Made by a program: the position numbers and the translations under genes. This document shows, piece after piece, positions 51,953 to 60,274 of a stretch of DNA of 64,000 nt. The stretch comes from Gemmatimonadota bacterium (GTDB lineage: Bacteria; Latescibacterota; UBA2968; GCA-2709665). The DNA lies in the NCBI GenBank assembly GCA_028874335.1, contig JAPPJY010000088.1, positions 29,944 through 93,943 on the forward strand, in the 5' to 3' direction. The stretch's first letter is position 1. Each line of letters opens with the position of its first letter. The notes under the pieces were generated by a model. It made no database searches and was not told the DNA's origin. It saw only the letters and a list, made by a program, of their open reading frames with translations.

Positions 51953-52690
51953 ATGCGTAACTACAATGAGGTCGTTGAACGCACCGAGGCGCTTTCGCGG
52001 AGGGATATCCGCATCGAAGTGCTGGACCGCGTCGCCGGCTATCCGGTCTTTTGCGTAACGCTTCGCAGAGATTCATCGCTACCCGCAATCTACGTCAACG
52101 GTGGGACACACGGAGACGAACCGGCGGGAACCGAGGCGGCTCTGGCTTTTCTGGAGACCGGCTGCGGGCAATGGCTGGATCGATTCCGGTTTTTCGTGAT
52201 CCCCTGCCTGAATCCCTACGGATATGTTCACAATACCCGGTCGAATGCGCAGGATGTGGATATCAACTGGGCATTTCTTCGTGAGGACGTACCGGAAATC
52301 TGCCTGCTGAAGGAGTTTATTCGGGGCAGGAAGTTCGCGGCGGTAATGGACCTGCACGAAGACTGGGAGAGCCCCGGGTACTATCTGTACGAACAGGTTC
52401 GCGGGATGGCGCCCGCGGGACCCTCGATTACAAGACAGGTTTCCGGGGTCTGTAGGCTGAATACACAATCTGAAATCGAGGGGGAAACCGCATTGAACGG
52501 TGTGATATTTCCGAATCCGGAGGTGGAAAAGCGGCGCCTGGGCGGCGGCGTGCCGATCGTATTGTTCAAACAGTCGTACACCGATCGTCTGATTACGTCG
52601 GAGACGCCGTCGGCGCTGGACCTGGATGTACGTGTCCGGGCGCATCTGGTGGCGCTGGAGACAATGCTTGAAGTACTCGCCGGAGGATAG
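51953..52690 (+). CDS. M14-type zinc carboxypeptidase / succinylglutamate desuccinylase-like protein
   Basis: 245 residues from ATG 51953 (AGGA four bases upstream); ATG 51938 in frame lacks a ribosome binding site. Zinc ligands H and E are in IYVNGGTHGDEPAGTE and the third His in VMDLHEDWESPGYYLY. The substrate-binding NPYGYVHNTRSN and DVDINWAF agree with M14 peptidases and aspartoacylases. It could remove an amino acid or acyl group. The DUF309 gene starts four bases after its stop. Confidence 0.85.
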   Translation: MRNYNEVVERTEALSRRDIRIEVLDRVAGYPVFCVTLRRDSSLPAIYVNGGTHGDEPAGTEAALAFLETGCGQWLDRFRFFVIPCLNPYGYVHNTRSNAQDVDINWAFLREDVPEICLLKEFIRGRKFAAVMDLHEDWESPGYYLYEQVRGMAPAGPSITRQVSGVCRLNTQSEIEGETALNGVIFPNPEVEKRRLGGGVPIVLFKQSYTDRLITSETPSALDLDVRVRAHLVALETMLEVLAGG

Positions 52691-52693
52691 CGC

Positions 52694-53158
52694 GTGGGAT
52701 CGCCCGACCTGAAATCCGCGCGCATGAAGCGTGCATACATAATCAGCGCGGCGGAGGTGGTGGAGCCGCCGATGTCGGCCGAGGACTGGGCGGATTTTGA
52801 AAGAGGCGTAGCGCTTTTCAACGGTTGGGAGCACTGGGAAAGCCACGAGGCCTGGGAGCAGGTGTGGCGCAGGCATGCCGAGCCGAGCCGGATTTTCTTT
52901 CAGGGTCTGATCCAGCTCGCGGCCGCGTATCATCAGCTTCGACGAGGAATCTATCACGGGACCGTAAAGCACTACAATAATTCATATTTCAAGCTGAAGC
53001 AGTTTCCCGCCCGCTTTCTGGGTGTGGACGTCGACGCGCTGAAACGAAGAATCGAGCAGGGGCTGGCGGCGGTGGAGCGGCTGGGACCGGAAAGGATGGT
53101 TGAATTCCCGCGAGAACTCGTGGCGAAGGTGATTTACAGTCGGCCGCAGGACGGTTAG
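52694..53158 (+). CDS. DUF309 domain protein
   Basis: 154 residues from GTG 52694 with GGAGGA at 52682-52687. The domain is visible as ALFNGWEHWESHEAWEQVWR and FFQGLIQLAAAYHQLRRGI, then HNNS-like HYNNSYFKLKQFPARF. DUF309 proteins are small helical proteins with a conserved H-E-x-x-E-x-x-W motif, of unknown function. It probably shares a transcript with the peptidase before it; a bidirectional terminator follows. Confidence 0.85.
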   Translation: MGSPDLKSARMKRAYIISAAEVVEPPMSAEDWADFERGVALFNGWEHWESHEAWEQVWRRHAEPSRIFFQGLIQLAAAYHQLRRGIYHGTVKHYNNSYFKLKQFPARFLGVDVDALKRRIEQGLAAVERLGPERMVEFPRELVAKVIYSRPQDG

Positions 53159-53191
53159 TCTTTCTCGGGATACGACGTTCCCATGCAGAAA

Positions 53192-53219
53192 GAGCCCCGG
53201 ACGTCCGCGTCCGGGGCTC
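53192..53219. terminator. Bidirectional terminator between convergent units
   Basis: Perfect 11-bp stem GAGCCCCGGAC (53192-53202) and GTCCGGGGCTC (53209-53219), 6-base loop. On the minus strand TTTCT follows directly, which suits the end of the oxidoreductase operon; the plus-strand tail is weaker. Confidence 0.8.
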
Positions 53220-53247
53220 CTGTCAATCAGTTTGACCGGCGCCGGAA

Positions 53248-54807
53248 TCAGCTGCCGTTTGCCCCGTTGTCGTAAAGCTGCGTAAAGAATTCGAGAGCCG
53301 CCCTGAACGACACCACCTTGACGACCCGTCCGCCTGGGTCGACGACCGGGATATGACGGTAGCCATGCAGGTCCATCAGATGCAGCGCGTATCCGATGGG
53401 ATCGGACAATCTCATGGTGGTCGGATTTGGCGTCATCACGTCTTCGACACGCGTGGTTGCCAGATCGATGTCGCTGCCCACGACTTTTACGAAGAAGTCC
53501 CCTTCCGCCAGGATGCCCTGAAGGGCGACGCCGTCTTCGGAAACCAGAAGGCAACCGGCCTCTTTTTCCTCCATCAGAAGCATGGCCTCGAGCATTGAGG
53601 CCCGCGGTGCGATGAATTCCGGCGTGTGAAGTTTCACCGTCGAGATCGGATCGATGACCAGGCGCTCGAATTCGCCCTTCGGGTCTATCGGGTCCTCTCC
53701 TCCGATTCCCGGAATGATGTCGGGGATGTCCGTTTCGATTTCCTCCTCCACGACGTCCCGCTCGATCGGTACGCTGTCCTCTTCCGAAACAACCCAGGTA
53801 TCTGCGGCATTGTAGAGTGTGGACAGATCGGCTTCCCCACTCTGTGTGACGGCGGCGCGACCCTGTGCGAGGATTTCCTCCTCGTAAACGGGTCGATCCA
53901 CGCACCGGAGAACCCCCAGCGGAACCGGAAAATCCGGATATTCCATGCGGCTGAGCATGTAAGCCAGCGCCGGCGGGTCCGCGGACTCGTCGTGTACAAG
54001 AAGGTCGGCTTCGGATGTGCCGTTGCCCAGCGTCACGACTTCGGGACGCAGCTCGTTCATCCGGACACCCTTGTCCCGCTCCTTCCCGAAAATCATCGGC
54101 TCACCGTCTTCGAGAATTAACGTATTGTCGTCTTTTACGTCCGCTTCGGTGATGTGGAACCACGCGCCATCGTTGTAGATGTTGCAGTTCTGGTAGACTT
54201 CGACGAACGACGTGCCCTTGTGGGCTGCCGCCCGGCGGAGCATTTCGGCAAGGTGCTTGGTATTCCTGTCGACGGAACGGGCGACAAAGGTGGCCTCGGC
54301 CCCAATGGCGACGGAGATGGGATTGAAGGACTGTTCGATGGAGCCCATGGGCGACGAATACGTCTTGTGGCCGGGCAGCGACGTGGGCGAGTATTGCCCC
54401 TTCGTAAGGCCGTAGATGCGGTTGTTGAAGAGGATGATGTTCACGTCCACGTTCCTGCGCAGAATATGCAGCAGGTGGTTGCCGCCAATGGACAGGCCGT
54501 CCCCGTCCCCGGTGATCACCCATACGTGCAGGTCCGGGTTGGCCACCTTGAGGCCCGAGGCGAGGGTCGGCGCGCGTCCGTGAATGGAGTGTACGCCATA
54601 GGTGTTCATATAATACGGAAAACGGCTGGAACAGCCGATTCCGGAGATGAACACGATCTGCTCCCGTGGGATTCCGAGTTCGGGAAGCACCCTCTGCATC
54701 TGCGCCAGTATGGCGTAGTCTCCGCATCCCGGACACCAGCGGACCTCCTGGTCGGAAACGAAGTCCTTGCGGGTCAGTTGTAGAAGTTCCGGTGTGGCTT
54801 CGGCCAT
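53248..54807 (-). CDS. 2-oxoacid:ferredoxin oxidoreductase beta subunit fused to a C-terminal CBS pair
   Basis: 519 residues. The N-terminal ~300 form a KorB-type subunit: iron-sulfur Cys in VRWCPGCGDYAIL and SGIGCSSRF, plus the Cys in VYQNCNIYND, TPP/Mg motif TGDGDGLSIGGNHLLHILRR and NNRIYGLTKGQYSPTSLPGH. Instead of ending there, it continues through an acidic linker (~330-375) into two CBS motifs (residues ~380-510: MEEKEAGCLLVSEDGVALQG, VEDVMTPNPTTMRLSD, GYRHIPVVDPGGRVVKVVS). Normal KorB is ~300-350 residues. CBS pairs bind adenine nucleotides, so enzyme control by energy charge is suggested. It lies 29 bp after the alpha subunit gene, with GGAGA before the ATG. Confidence 0.9.
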   Translation of the reverse strand: MAEATPELLQLTRKDFVSDQEVRWCPGCGDYAILAQMQRVLPELGIPREQIVFISGIGCSSRFPYYMNTYGVHSIHGRAPTLASGLKVANPDLHVWVITGDGDGLSIGGNHLLHILRRNVDVNIILFNNRIYGLTKGQYSPTSLPGHKTYSSPMGSIEQSFNPISVAIGAEATFVARSVDRNTKHLAEMLRRAAAHKGTSFVEVYQNCNIYNDGAWFHITEADVKDDNTLILEDGEPMIFGKERDKGVRMNELRPEVVTLGNGTSEADLLVHDESADPPALAYMLSRMEYPDFPVPLGVLRCVDRPVYEEEILAQGRAAVTQSGEADLSTLYNAADTWVVSEEDSVPIERDVVEEEIETDIPDIIPGIGGEDPIDPKGEFERLVIDPISTVKLHTPEFIAPRASMLEAMLLMEEKEAGCLLVSEDGVALQGILAEGDFFVKVVGSDIDLATTRVEDVMTPNPTTMRLSDPIGYALHLMDLHGYRHIPVVDPGGRVVKVVSFRAALEFFTQLYDNGANGS

Positions 54808-54836
54808 GGATCATTCTCCAGAATCAGGGGTACCGT

Positions 54837-56711
54837 CTAGTCGAGCAATTCGTGGATTTTGTCCGCAATCTCGGAAATCTTGAATGGCTGCCCCTGGACT
54901 TTGGGATAGCTGATGACACGTAAGGGATACCTGGCGTTGAGCAGGAGAGAAAGCTGTCCTCCGTTGATCTCGGGTACCAGGATCTTTCGATATCGTAGAA
55001 GCAGACTCTCCAGGTTCGCGGGAAACGGGTTCAGATACCGGATATGGGCATGGGCAACCGACCGGCCGCTGGAGACCGCGCGGCGCACCGCTGACCTGAT
55101 TGCGCCGAAAGTGCTGCCCCAACCGACGACAAGCACATCGCCGGCACTTGGTCCGAACACGTCCTGCTCGGGAATCCGATTGGCGATTCGCGCCACCTTT
55201 TCCGCCCTGACCCTGACCATGTGTTCGTGGTCTTTCGGGTCGTACGAGACGTTTCCCGTGCCGTCCTGCTTGCCCAACCCGCCGATCCGGTGTTCCATGC
55301 CCGGCGTGCCGGGAAGCGCCCAGGGACGCGAAAGGGTCTGGACGTTCCTCGTGTACGGCTGAAAATCCTCAGGGTCCGTTCGGTGTTCCACGTCGATCGT
55401 CGCGATATCGTTGGGATCGGGGATCTTCCAGGGTTCGGAACTGTTGTTCAGGTAGCCGTCGGACAGGAAGAAAACAGGCGACATGCTTTCAACGGCGATG
55501 CGGAAGGCCTCAATGCCCAGGTTGAAGCAATCGGATGCCGTGGCCGGCGCGACGATGGGAACCGGACTTTCGCCGTTGCGTCCGAACATGCATTGGAGCA
55601 GGTCGGACTGTTCCGTTTTCGTAGGAAGCCCCGTGCTGGGCCCTCCCCGTTGAAAGTTGGCGACAACCAGTGGCAATTCCAGCACGAGAGCCAGGTTGAT
55701 GGCTTCGCTCTTGAGCGCAACGCCCGGGCCGCTGGTGCCCGTTGCGGCAAAGGCGCCGCCGAACGCGGCGCCGATGGCGGAGCCGATGGCTGCAATTTCG
55801 TCTTCTGCCTGGAATGTGCGCACGTCAAAGTTTTTCAGGGCGGCCAGCGCTTCCAGCAGGACGCTGGCGGGGGTAATCGGGTAACTTCCGTAAAAGAGGG
55901 TCTTGCCGGCCTTGTGCGCCGCGGTGACGAAACCCATCGCGGTGGCCTGGGCGCCGGTAACGGCGCGATAGGTGCCGGGTTCGACTACGGCTCTGGGTAT
56001 CCTGTACCTGTACTGGAACTGTTCGGTCGTTTCACCGTAGTTGTATCCGGCCTTCAGGGTTGTAACGTTGCCTTCGACGACGTTGGGGCGGCTGGCGAAT
56101 TTCTCTTCCAGCATGCGGATGGTCGGATCCAGTGGACGGTCGAAGATCCAGTATGCAAGTCCGAGGGCGAAGCAGTTCTTCATCATATCGATCTGCCGGT
56201 TGGACAGGCCCTCAACACCGGCCACCGCCCGCTTGTGCAACGTTGTCAACGGTACCTTGCAAACGCGATACCCCTCCAGCGATCCGTCTTCCAGGGGGTC
56301 GGTCTCGTAGCCGGCCTTGCGCAGGTTGTTTCGTGTGAAGTTGTTGGAATTGGTAATGACCACGCCGCCCGGCGGCAGATCCTGCAGGTTTGCCCTGAGC
56401 GCGGCCGGGTTCATGGCAACGAGAACCCGGGGCTCGTCTCCTGGAGTGTAGATGTCTTCGCTGGATATGCGGACCTGAAAACCGCTTATGCCCGGCAATG
56501 TGCCCGCGGGAGCGCGGATTTCGGCGGGGAAGTCCGGCATGGTGCTGATATCGTTGCCCACGATGGCGGACGTGTTGGCGAATTCTCCTCCAATGAACTG
56601 GCTTCCATCGCCGGAGTCGCCCGCGAATCGGACAGCGATAGATTCTACTTCGTTCAATTCGTCCAGAAGTTCGGCTTCTTCGTCAATTTCCTCGACGGCT
56701 GTTTCGGCCAT
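54837..56711 (-). CDS. korA: 2-oxoacid:ferredoxin oxidoreductase alpha subunit with fused gamma domain
   Basis: 624 residues. The gamma domain comes first (residues ~20-190: VRFAGDSGDGSQFIGGEFAN, FPAEIRAPAGTLPGISGFQV) and the pyrimidine-binding alpha domain follows (GSYPITPASVLLEALAALKN, FQAEDEIAAIGSAIGAAFGG, TSGPGVALKSEAINLAL). A transketolase-C-like part is in LVVGWGSTFGAIRSAVRRA. This is the oxygen-tolerant KorA layout known from mycobacteria and haloarchaea. With the beta subunit it oxidatively decarboxylates 2-oxoglutarate or another 2-oxoacid to the acyl-CoA, reducing ferredoxin. The substrate is inferred from the subunit type. Middle gene of three. Confidence 0.92.
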   Translation of the reverse strand: MAETAVEEIDEEAELLDELNEVESIAVRFAGDSGDGSQFIGGEFANTSAIVGNDISTMPDFPAEIRAPAGTLPGISGFQVRISSEDIYTPGDEPRVLVAMNPAALRANLQDLPPGGVVITNSNNFTRNNLRKAGYETDPLEDGSLEGYRVCKVPLTTLHKRAVAGVEGLSNRQIDMMKNCFALGLAYWIFDRPLDPTIRMLEEKFASRPNVVEGNVTTLKAGYNYGETTEQFQYRYRIPRAVVEPGTYRAVTGAQATAMGFVTAAHKAGKTLFYGSYPITPASVLLEALAALKNFDVRTFQAEDEIAAIGSAIGAAFGGAFAATGTSGPGVALKSEAINLALVLELPLVVANFQRGGPSTGLPTKTEQSDLLQCMFGRNGESPVPIVAPATASDCFNLGIEAFRIAVESMSPVFFLSDGYLNNSSEPWKIPDPNDIATIDVEHRTDPEDFQPYTRNVQTLSRPWALPGTPGMEHRIGGLGKQDGTGNVSYDPKDHEHMVRVRAEKVARIANRIPEQDVFGPSAGDVLVVGWGSTFGAIRSAVRRAVSSGRSVAHAHIRYLNPFPANLESLLLRYRKILVPEINGGQLSLLLNARYPLRVISYPKVQGQPFKISEIADKIHELLD

Positions 56712-56768
56712 CTCTATGAACCTCCCGGTACATTTGGGCTGCGGATCCGGTTACGAACTCCAGGCGCG

Positions 56769-57236
56769 TCAGGCGCCGGCGCGGGCTTTGGCGAACACGT
56801 CCGGCACGGGCGGCTGGTTGTAGATTTCCTGAGGGAAGTAATCGCATATGTATTTGATAATGGCATAATAGGTCAACGTACCCAGGACCCTGCCCTCTTT
56901 GTTCGTTACCGGCATGTAACGGAAGCGGTTAGATGCGATCACCCTCGTCGCGTCCAGGATGTTCATCTCCGCGTCGATCGTTTCAGGATCGGGCGTCATC
57001 AGGTCATCGATTGGCGCATTGCCGCTCTCCGGGATACCCGCCACTTTCTTCATGATATCGCGTTCGGTGAAGATGCCGATCAACCGGCCGTGTCTCATTA
57101 CGAGCGCGCATTTTCTGTGGCTCGCCTTCATCTTGGCGAGAACATCTCCGGCTCGCGTGCCATGTTCCGTCTCGACGTAATACGACAGGTCGACATGGGT
57201 GATCGGCTTAGTTTGAATACTCTCTTTAAGGTCCAT
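56769..57236 (-). CDS. CBS-domain protein, first gene of the oxidoreductase operon
   Basis: 155 residues with two CBS motifs: AGDVLAKMKASHRKCALVMR and LIGIFTERDIMKKVAGIPES in the first, ATRVIASNRFRYMPVTNKEG in the second. No other domain. GGAGG lies five bases before the ATG. It is followed 57 bp later by korA and then by a beta subunit that itself has a CBS pair. A stand-alone nucleotide sensor acting on the complex is a reasonable inference. It is transcribed from the promoter at 57377-57405. Confidence 0.88.
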   Translation of the reverse strand: MDLKESIQTKPITHVDLSYYVETEHGTRAGDVLAKMKASHRKCALVMRHGRLIGIFTERDIMKKVAGIPESGNAPIDDLMTPDPETIDAEMNILDATRVIASNRFRYMPVTNKEGRVLGTLTYYAIIKYICDYFPQEIYNQPPVPDVFAKARAGA

Positions 57237-57376
57237 CTGACCCTCCGGAATCGATGCGCTCCGGGTTCCGTGTGTCCGACGGCCGGCGCATCGTGCGTAC
57301 GACTCCGTGCGCCCACCATGTTGCCGTTTCTGGATTCGACAATTAAAAATAAGCCGCGCTTATCTTATCTGGTTGT

Positions 57377-57405
57377 AATATAAAGCATTCAGGCGGCAAT
57401 GGCAA
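57377..57405 (-). promoter_or_regulatory. Promoter of the CBS-korA-korB operon
   Basis: On the minus strand, TTGCCA (57405-57400), 17-base spacer, TATATT (57382-57377), about 140 bp before the ATG at 57236. It has five of six matches in each box. Confidence 0.65.
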
Positions 57406-57422
57406 GGCGAATCCATTAGTTT

Positions 57423-57454
57423 ATTTTGTTGAAACTCCTTCGATACAACAAAAT
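57423..57454. promoter_or_regulatory. Candidate operator: 9-bp perfect inverted repeat
   Basis: ATTTTGTTG (57423-57431) and CAACAAAAT (57446-57454) with a 14-base spacer. It stands 18 bp upstream of the -35 box of the oxidoreductase promoter, in the 423-bp intergenic region shared with the divergent M81 gene. The remainder of that gap shows nothing else I can name. Confidence 0.5.
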
Positions 57455-57659
57455 GGTTTATAGTGATTCCCTGGAGTCCAATGCATAAGCCGACCTGAAT
57501 CGCCGGGTTAGCGCAGATTGCATTATCGGCAACGTCGCGCGTCTGAAACGGACGAAGAACCGTTTGATTTAAGGAAAGCCGACTTCTATATTGAAAGTCG
57601 GGTTGCATCGAAGGCGCCATTCCGGCCACATCCATCTGTCATGATCTGGAAATCCTGAT

Positions 57660-59132
57660 ATGCGCGTTGGCATTCTTTCGCTGGTCCACGAGTCCAATAC
57701 GTTCATCGGAACGCCCACCACACTGGATATGTTCCGGTCGAGCCGGATTCTCATCGGAAACGAAGTGGCGGACGGTTTCGAAGACGGCCTGAACGAGGTG
57801 AGCGGTTTTTTCGCGGGTCTGGCCGAGTCGGACATCGAAGCGGTACCGCTCTTTTACGCCAGTACCGAGCCCTCCGGCAGGATTACGAAGGACACCTGCG
57901 ACGCGCTGATGCAGATGATGTTCGAACAGATTGAACGCGCCGGCGAACCGGACGGCTGGCTGGTGGCGCCCCACGGAGCGAACGTGGGTGAGGGGGAGGA
58001 CTACCGGGACCTCGACGGATACTGGCTGTCCCGACTCCGTCGCATTGTCGGCGAGGGGACGCCGATCATCTGCACAATCGATCCGCACGCGAACCTGTCG
58101 GAGAGGATGATTTCAGCCTGTGACGCGACCATTGCCTATCGCAGCAACCCGCATCTTGACCAGAGAGAGGTAGGATTGCAGGCCGCGCGGTTGATGGCGC
58201 GGACGCTTCGAGGCGAGATCAGGCCCACGCAGGCGGCTGCGTTTCCGCCGATCGCCATCAATATCGAACGCCAGCTGACGGGATCCGCGCCGTGCCGGCC
58301 GATGTACGAACTTGCGGATCGACTTCTGGACCAACCTGGCGTTTTGTCGAACAGCATCGTGTTGGGATTCCCGTACTCCGACGTGGCCGAGATGGGCGCT
58401 TCGATGATTGCCGTGACAGACGGAGATACCCACCTTGCGGAATCCGTGGCCGGAAAACTCGCGGATCATCTCCACGCCTTTCGCAGTGACTTCAGGGGCG
58501 AGTTCATCGGCATCCCGGAAGCGGTCGATATGGCGTTGGCTGCAGACGGCCCGGTCTGCCTGCTGGACATGGGCGACAACGTGGGCGGCGGTTCCGCGGG
58601 CGACGGCACGATGCTCGCGCATGAATTGCACACGCGCGGGAATATCAGGGCATTCGTGTGCCTGTACGACCGGGAAGCCGTTTCAAGCGCGGTCGAGGCT
58701 GGCGTGGGCACCCGGCTGACGCTCCGGATGGGCGGCAAGACCGACGCACTGCACGGCCCGCCTCTGGAAGTTCCCGTCAGGGTACGCGGCGTCTACAGCG
58801 GTCGGTTCAGCGAGAGCGAGATTCGCCACGGAGGCCGGACGGCATTCGACATGGGTCAGACGGCGGTGGTGGACACGGACAGCGGCTTGACCATCAGCCT
58901 GACCTCCCGGCGGGTCGTCCCGGTGAGCCTGGGACTCATGACCAGTTGTCAACTGCGTCCCGACGCCTTCGACGTCATCGTCGCCAAGGGTGTGCATGCG
59001 CCCGTGGCGGCTTACGCTCCCGTGTGCACGCGTCTGATACGTGTCGATACGCCCGGAGCGACAGCGGCGGACATGCGCAAGTTCGAGTTCCGCCATCGCC
59101 GGCGGCCGTTGTATCCGTTCGAAGAGATTTAG
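57660..59132 (+). CDS. M81 family metallopeptidase (MlrC-like)
   Basis: 490 residues. Family pattern: MRVGILSLVHESNTFIGTPT, WLVAPHGANVGEGEDYRDLDGYW, ICTIDPHANLSERM and YRSNPHLDQREVG, which hold the zinc ligands (Asp and His). The C-terminal MlrC domain begins near LDMGDNVGGGSAGDGTMLAH. MlrC degrades linear microcystin peptides; most homologues act on unknown small amides. It is divergent from the oxidoreductase operon and followed by a creatininase-family gene, another amidohydrolase. Confidence 0.9.
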   Translation: MRVGILSLVHESNTFIGTPTTLDMFRSSRILIGNEVADGFEDGLNEVSGFFAGLAESDIEAVPLFYASTEPSGRITKDTCDALMQMMFEQIERAGEPDGWLVAPHGANVGEGEDYRDLDGYWLSRLRRIVGEGTPIICTIDPHANLSERMISACDATIAYRSNPHLDQREVGLQAARLMARTLRGEIRPTQAAAFPPIAINIERQLTGSAPCRPMYELADRLLDQPGVLSNSIVLGFPYSDVAEMGASMIAVTDGDTHLAESVAGKLADHLHAFRSDFRGEFIGIPEAVDMALAADGPVCLLDMGDNVGGGSAGDGTMLAHELHTRGNIRAFVCLYDREAVSSAVEAGVGTRLTLRMGGKTDALHGPPLEVPVRVRGVYSGRFSESEIRHGGRTAFDMGQTAVVDTDSGLTISLTSRRVVPVSLGLMTSCQLRPDAFDVIVAKGVHAPVAAYAPVCTRLIRVDTPGATAADMRKFEFRHRRRPLYPFEEI

Positions 59133-59217
59133 GCGCTACGCGCCAGAGTCGCGTGGATTAGGTCCTCACCAAAGAAGCCCGAATAGGATTCTGTAACGAT
59201 TTTCTTTTGCCAAGCTC

Positions 59218-59305
59218 GACGAAGCGCGTTCATTGAGCTTGTCGAAATGCCCGCGCTTCGTCCGCGTTTCGACCCTTCACCGGCCCTTCGACAAGCTCAG
59301 GGAAC
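59218..59305. repeat. Composite inverted repeat (REP-like)
   Basis: Arms GACGAAGCGCG (59218-59228) and CGCGCTTCGTC (59252-59262) pair perfectly around TGAGCTTGTCGAA (59234-59246). That inner word is itself complementary to TTCGACAAGCTCA at 59287-59299. Words of this type occur as dispersed palindromes in many bacteria. It fills much of the 263-bp gap between the M81 and creatininase genes. Confidence 0.7.
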
Positions 59306-59395
59306 GGTTCAGGGTCTGCGGGCTTTGGGCGTCGGGCCACGAGGAAGTATCGCAGCCGAATCACAACAGCGACAGCAAAATCAGGAGGACAGCCC

Positions 59396-60169
59396 GTGTC
59401 CATTCTATTCGAAGAGATGACCCGGGAAGAGATCCGGGAGGTTGCGCCCACGGCCACGGCAGTCCTGCCCACGGCGGCCATCGAGCAGCACGGACCTCAC
59501 CTTCCGGTGTGTACGGACGCCGTTCTATGCGGGACGGTCGCGCGCCAGGCCGCGGCGCGCGCAAATGAGCAGGTTCCCATCGTGGTGGCCCCCACGCTGC
59601 AATTCGGCAACTCCCACCATCACTATCCGTTTCCGGGCGTCCTGTCATTCAGGACTACCACGTACGTCGGCGCAGTGACAGATGTTCTTGAAGGCCTTTC
59701 GCGAAGCGGTTTAAGGCGGCTCGTGGTGTTGAACGGCCACGGGGGGAATTGCAACCCGAACGGGCTGGTGGGACAGGACTTCGTGAACCGGCTGGGCTAT
59801 CCGGCGGCCGTGGCGACCGGCGATTACTGGACTATCGCGCGGGAGGCGCTCATCGACGTCATGCCGTCGTCGGTCATCCCCGGCCACGCCGGGCGATTCG
59901 AGGCGGCATTGATGATGGCGATCCGGCCGGACCTGGTGAACCGGAAGGCATTGGACGCGATGAGCGGTCAGGTCCACGACGACGCCGGTCTGGACGTCGG
60001 CCTGTCGGGCGCGGTGGTTCAGGTCCACGGCGAATGGCAGGCGGGTGTGGGCTACACGGATAACCCGGCGGAGGCCACCGTCGAGAACGGGCAGGCCATG
60101 CTGGAGATAATCATCAGTAAGGTGTCCGACTTCCTCGTTGCGTTTCATCGCAGCAAACATCCGGTTTGA
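59396..60169 (+). CDS. Creatininase family amidohydrolase
   Basis: 257 residues from GTG 59396 with AGGAGG seven to nine bases upstream. Zinc ligands follow the family pattern: E and H in PTAAIEQHGPHLPVCTDA, D in the same segment, and H in VVLNGHGGNCNPN; the last Glu is in GHAGRFEAALMMA. The family opens cyclic amides (creatinine) or cleaves N-formyl groups. It may act after the M81 enzyme. Confidence 0.9.
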   Translation: MSILFEEMTREEIREVAPTATAVLPTAAIEQHGPHLPVCTDAVLCGTVARQAAARANEQVPIVVAPTLQFGNSHHHYPFPGVLSFRTTTYVGAVTDVLEGLSRSGLRRLVVLNGHGGNCNPNGLVGQDFVNRLGYPAAVATGDYWTIAREALIDVMPSSVIPGHAGRFEAALMMAIRPDLVNRKALDAMSGQVHDDAGLDVGLSGAVVQVHGEWQAGVGYTDNPAEATVENGQAMLEIIISKVSDFLVAFHRSKHPV

Positions 60170-60197
60170 ATCTGCTGCATTGTACTCCCCCTGAAAC

Positions 60198-60226
60198 TTG
60201 CCCGAACCTTTGAATTCTCTTAATAT
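60198..60226 (+). promoter_or_regulatory. Probable promoter of the Gfo/Idh - SpoU pair
   Basis: TTGCCC at 60198-60203, 17-base spacer, TAATAT at 60221-60226, about 49 bp before ATG 60275. Confidence 0.5.
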
Positions 60227-60274
60227 GAGTGCCCATTTGTCGGCCGCAAAAACGCCGGTTTCACAGGTAGAATC

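Noticed and set aside
55221..57383. 720-aa open frame on the plus strand opposite the korA and CBS genes
   Set aside because: The minus-strand genes have complete family motifs and ribosome binding sites; this frame has low-complexity, Arg/Gly-rich composition and is a GC-rich shadow.
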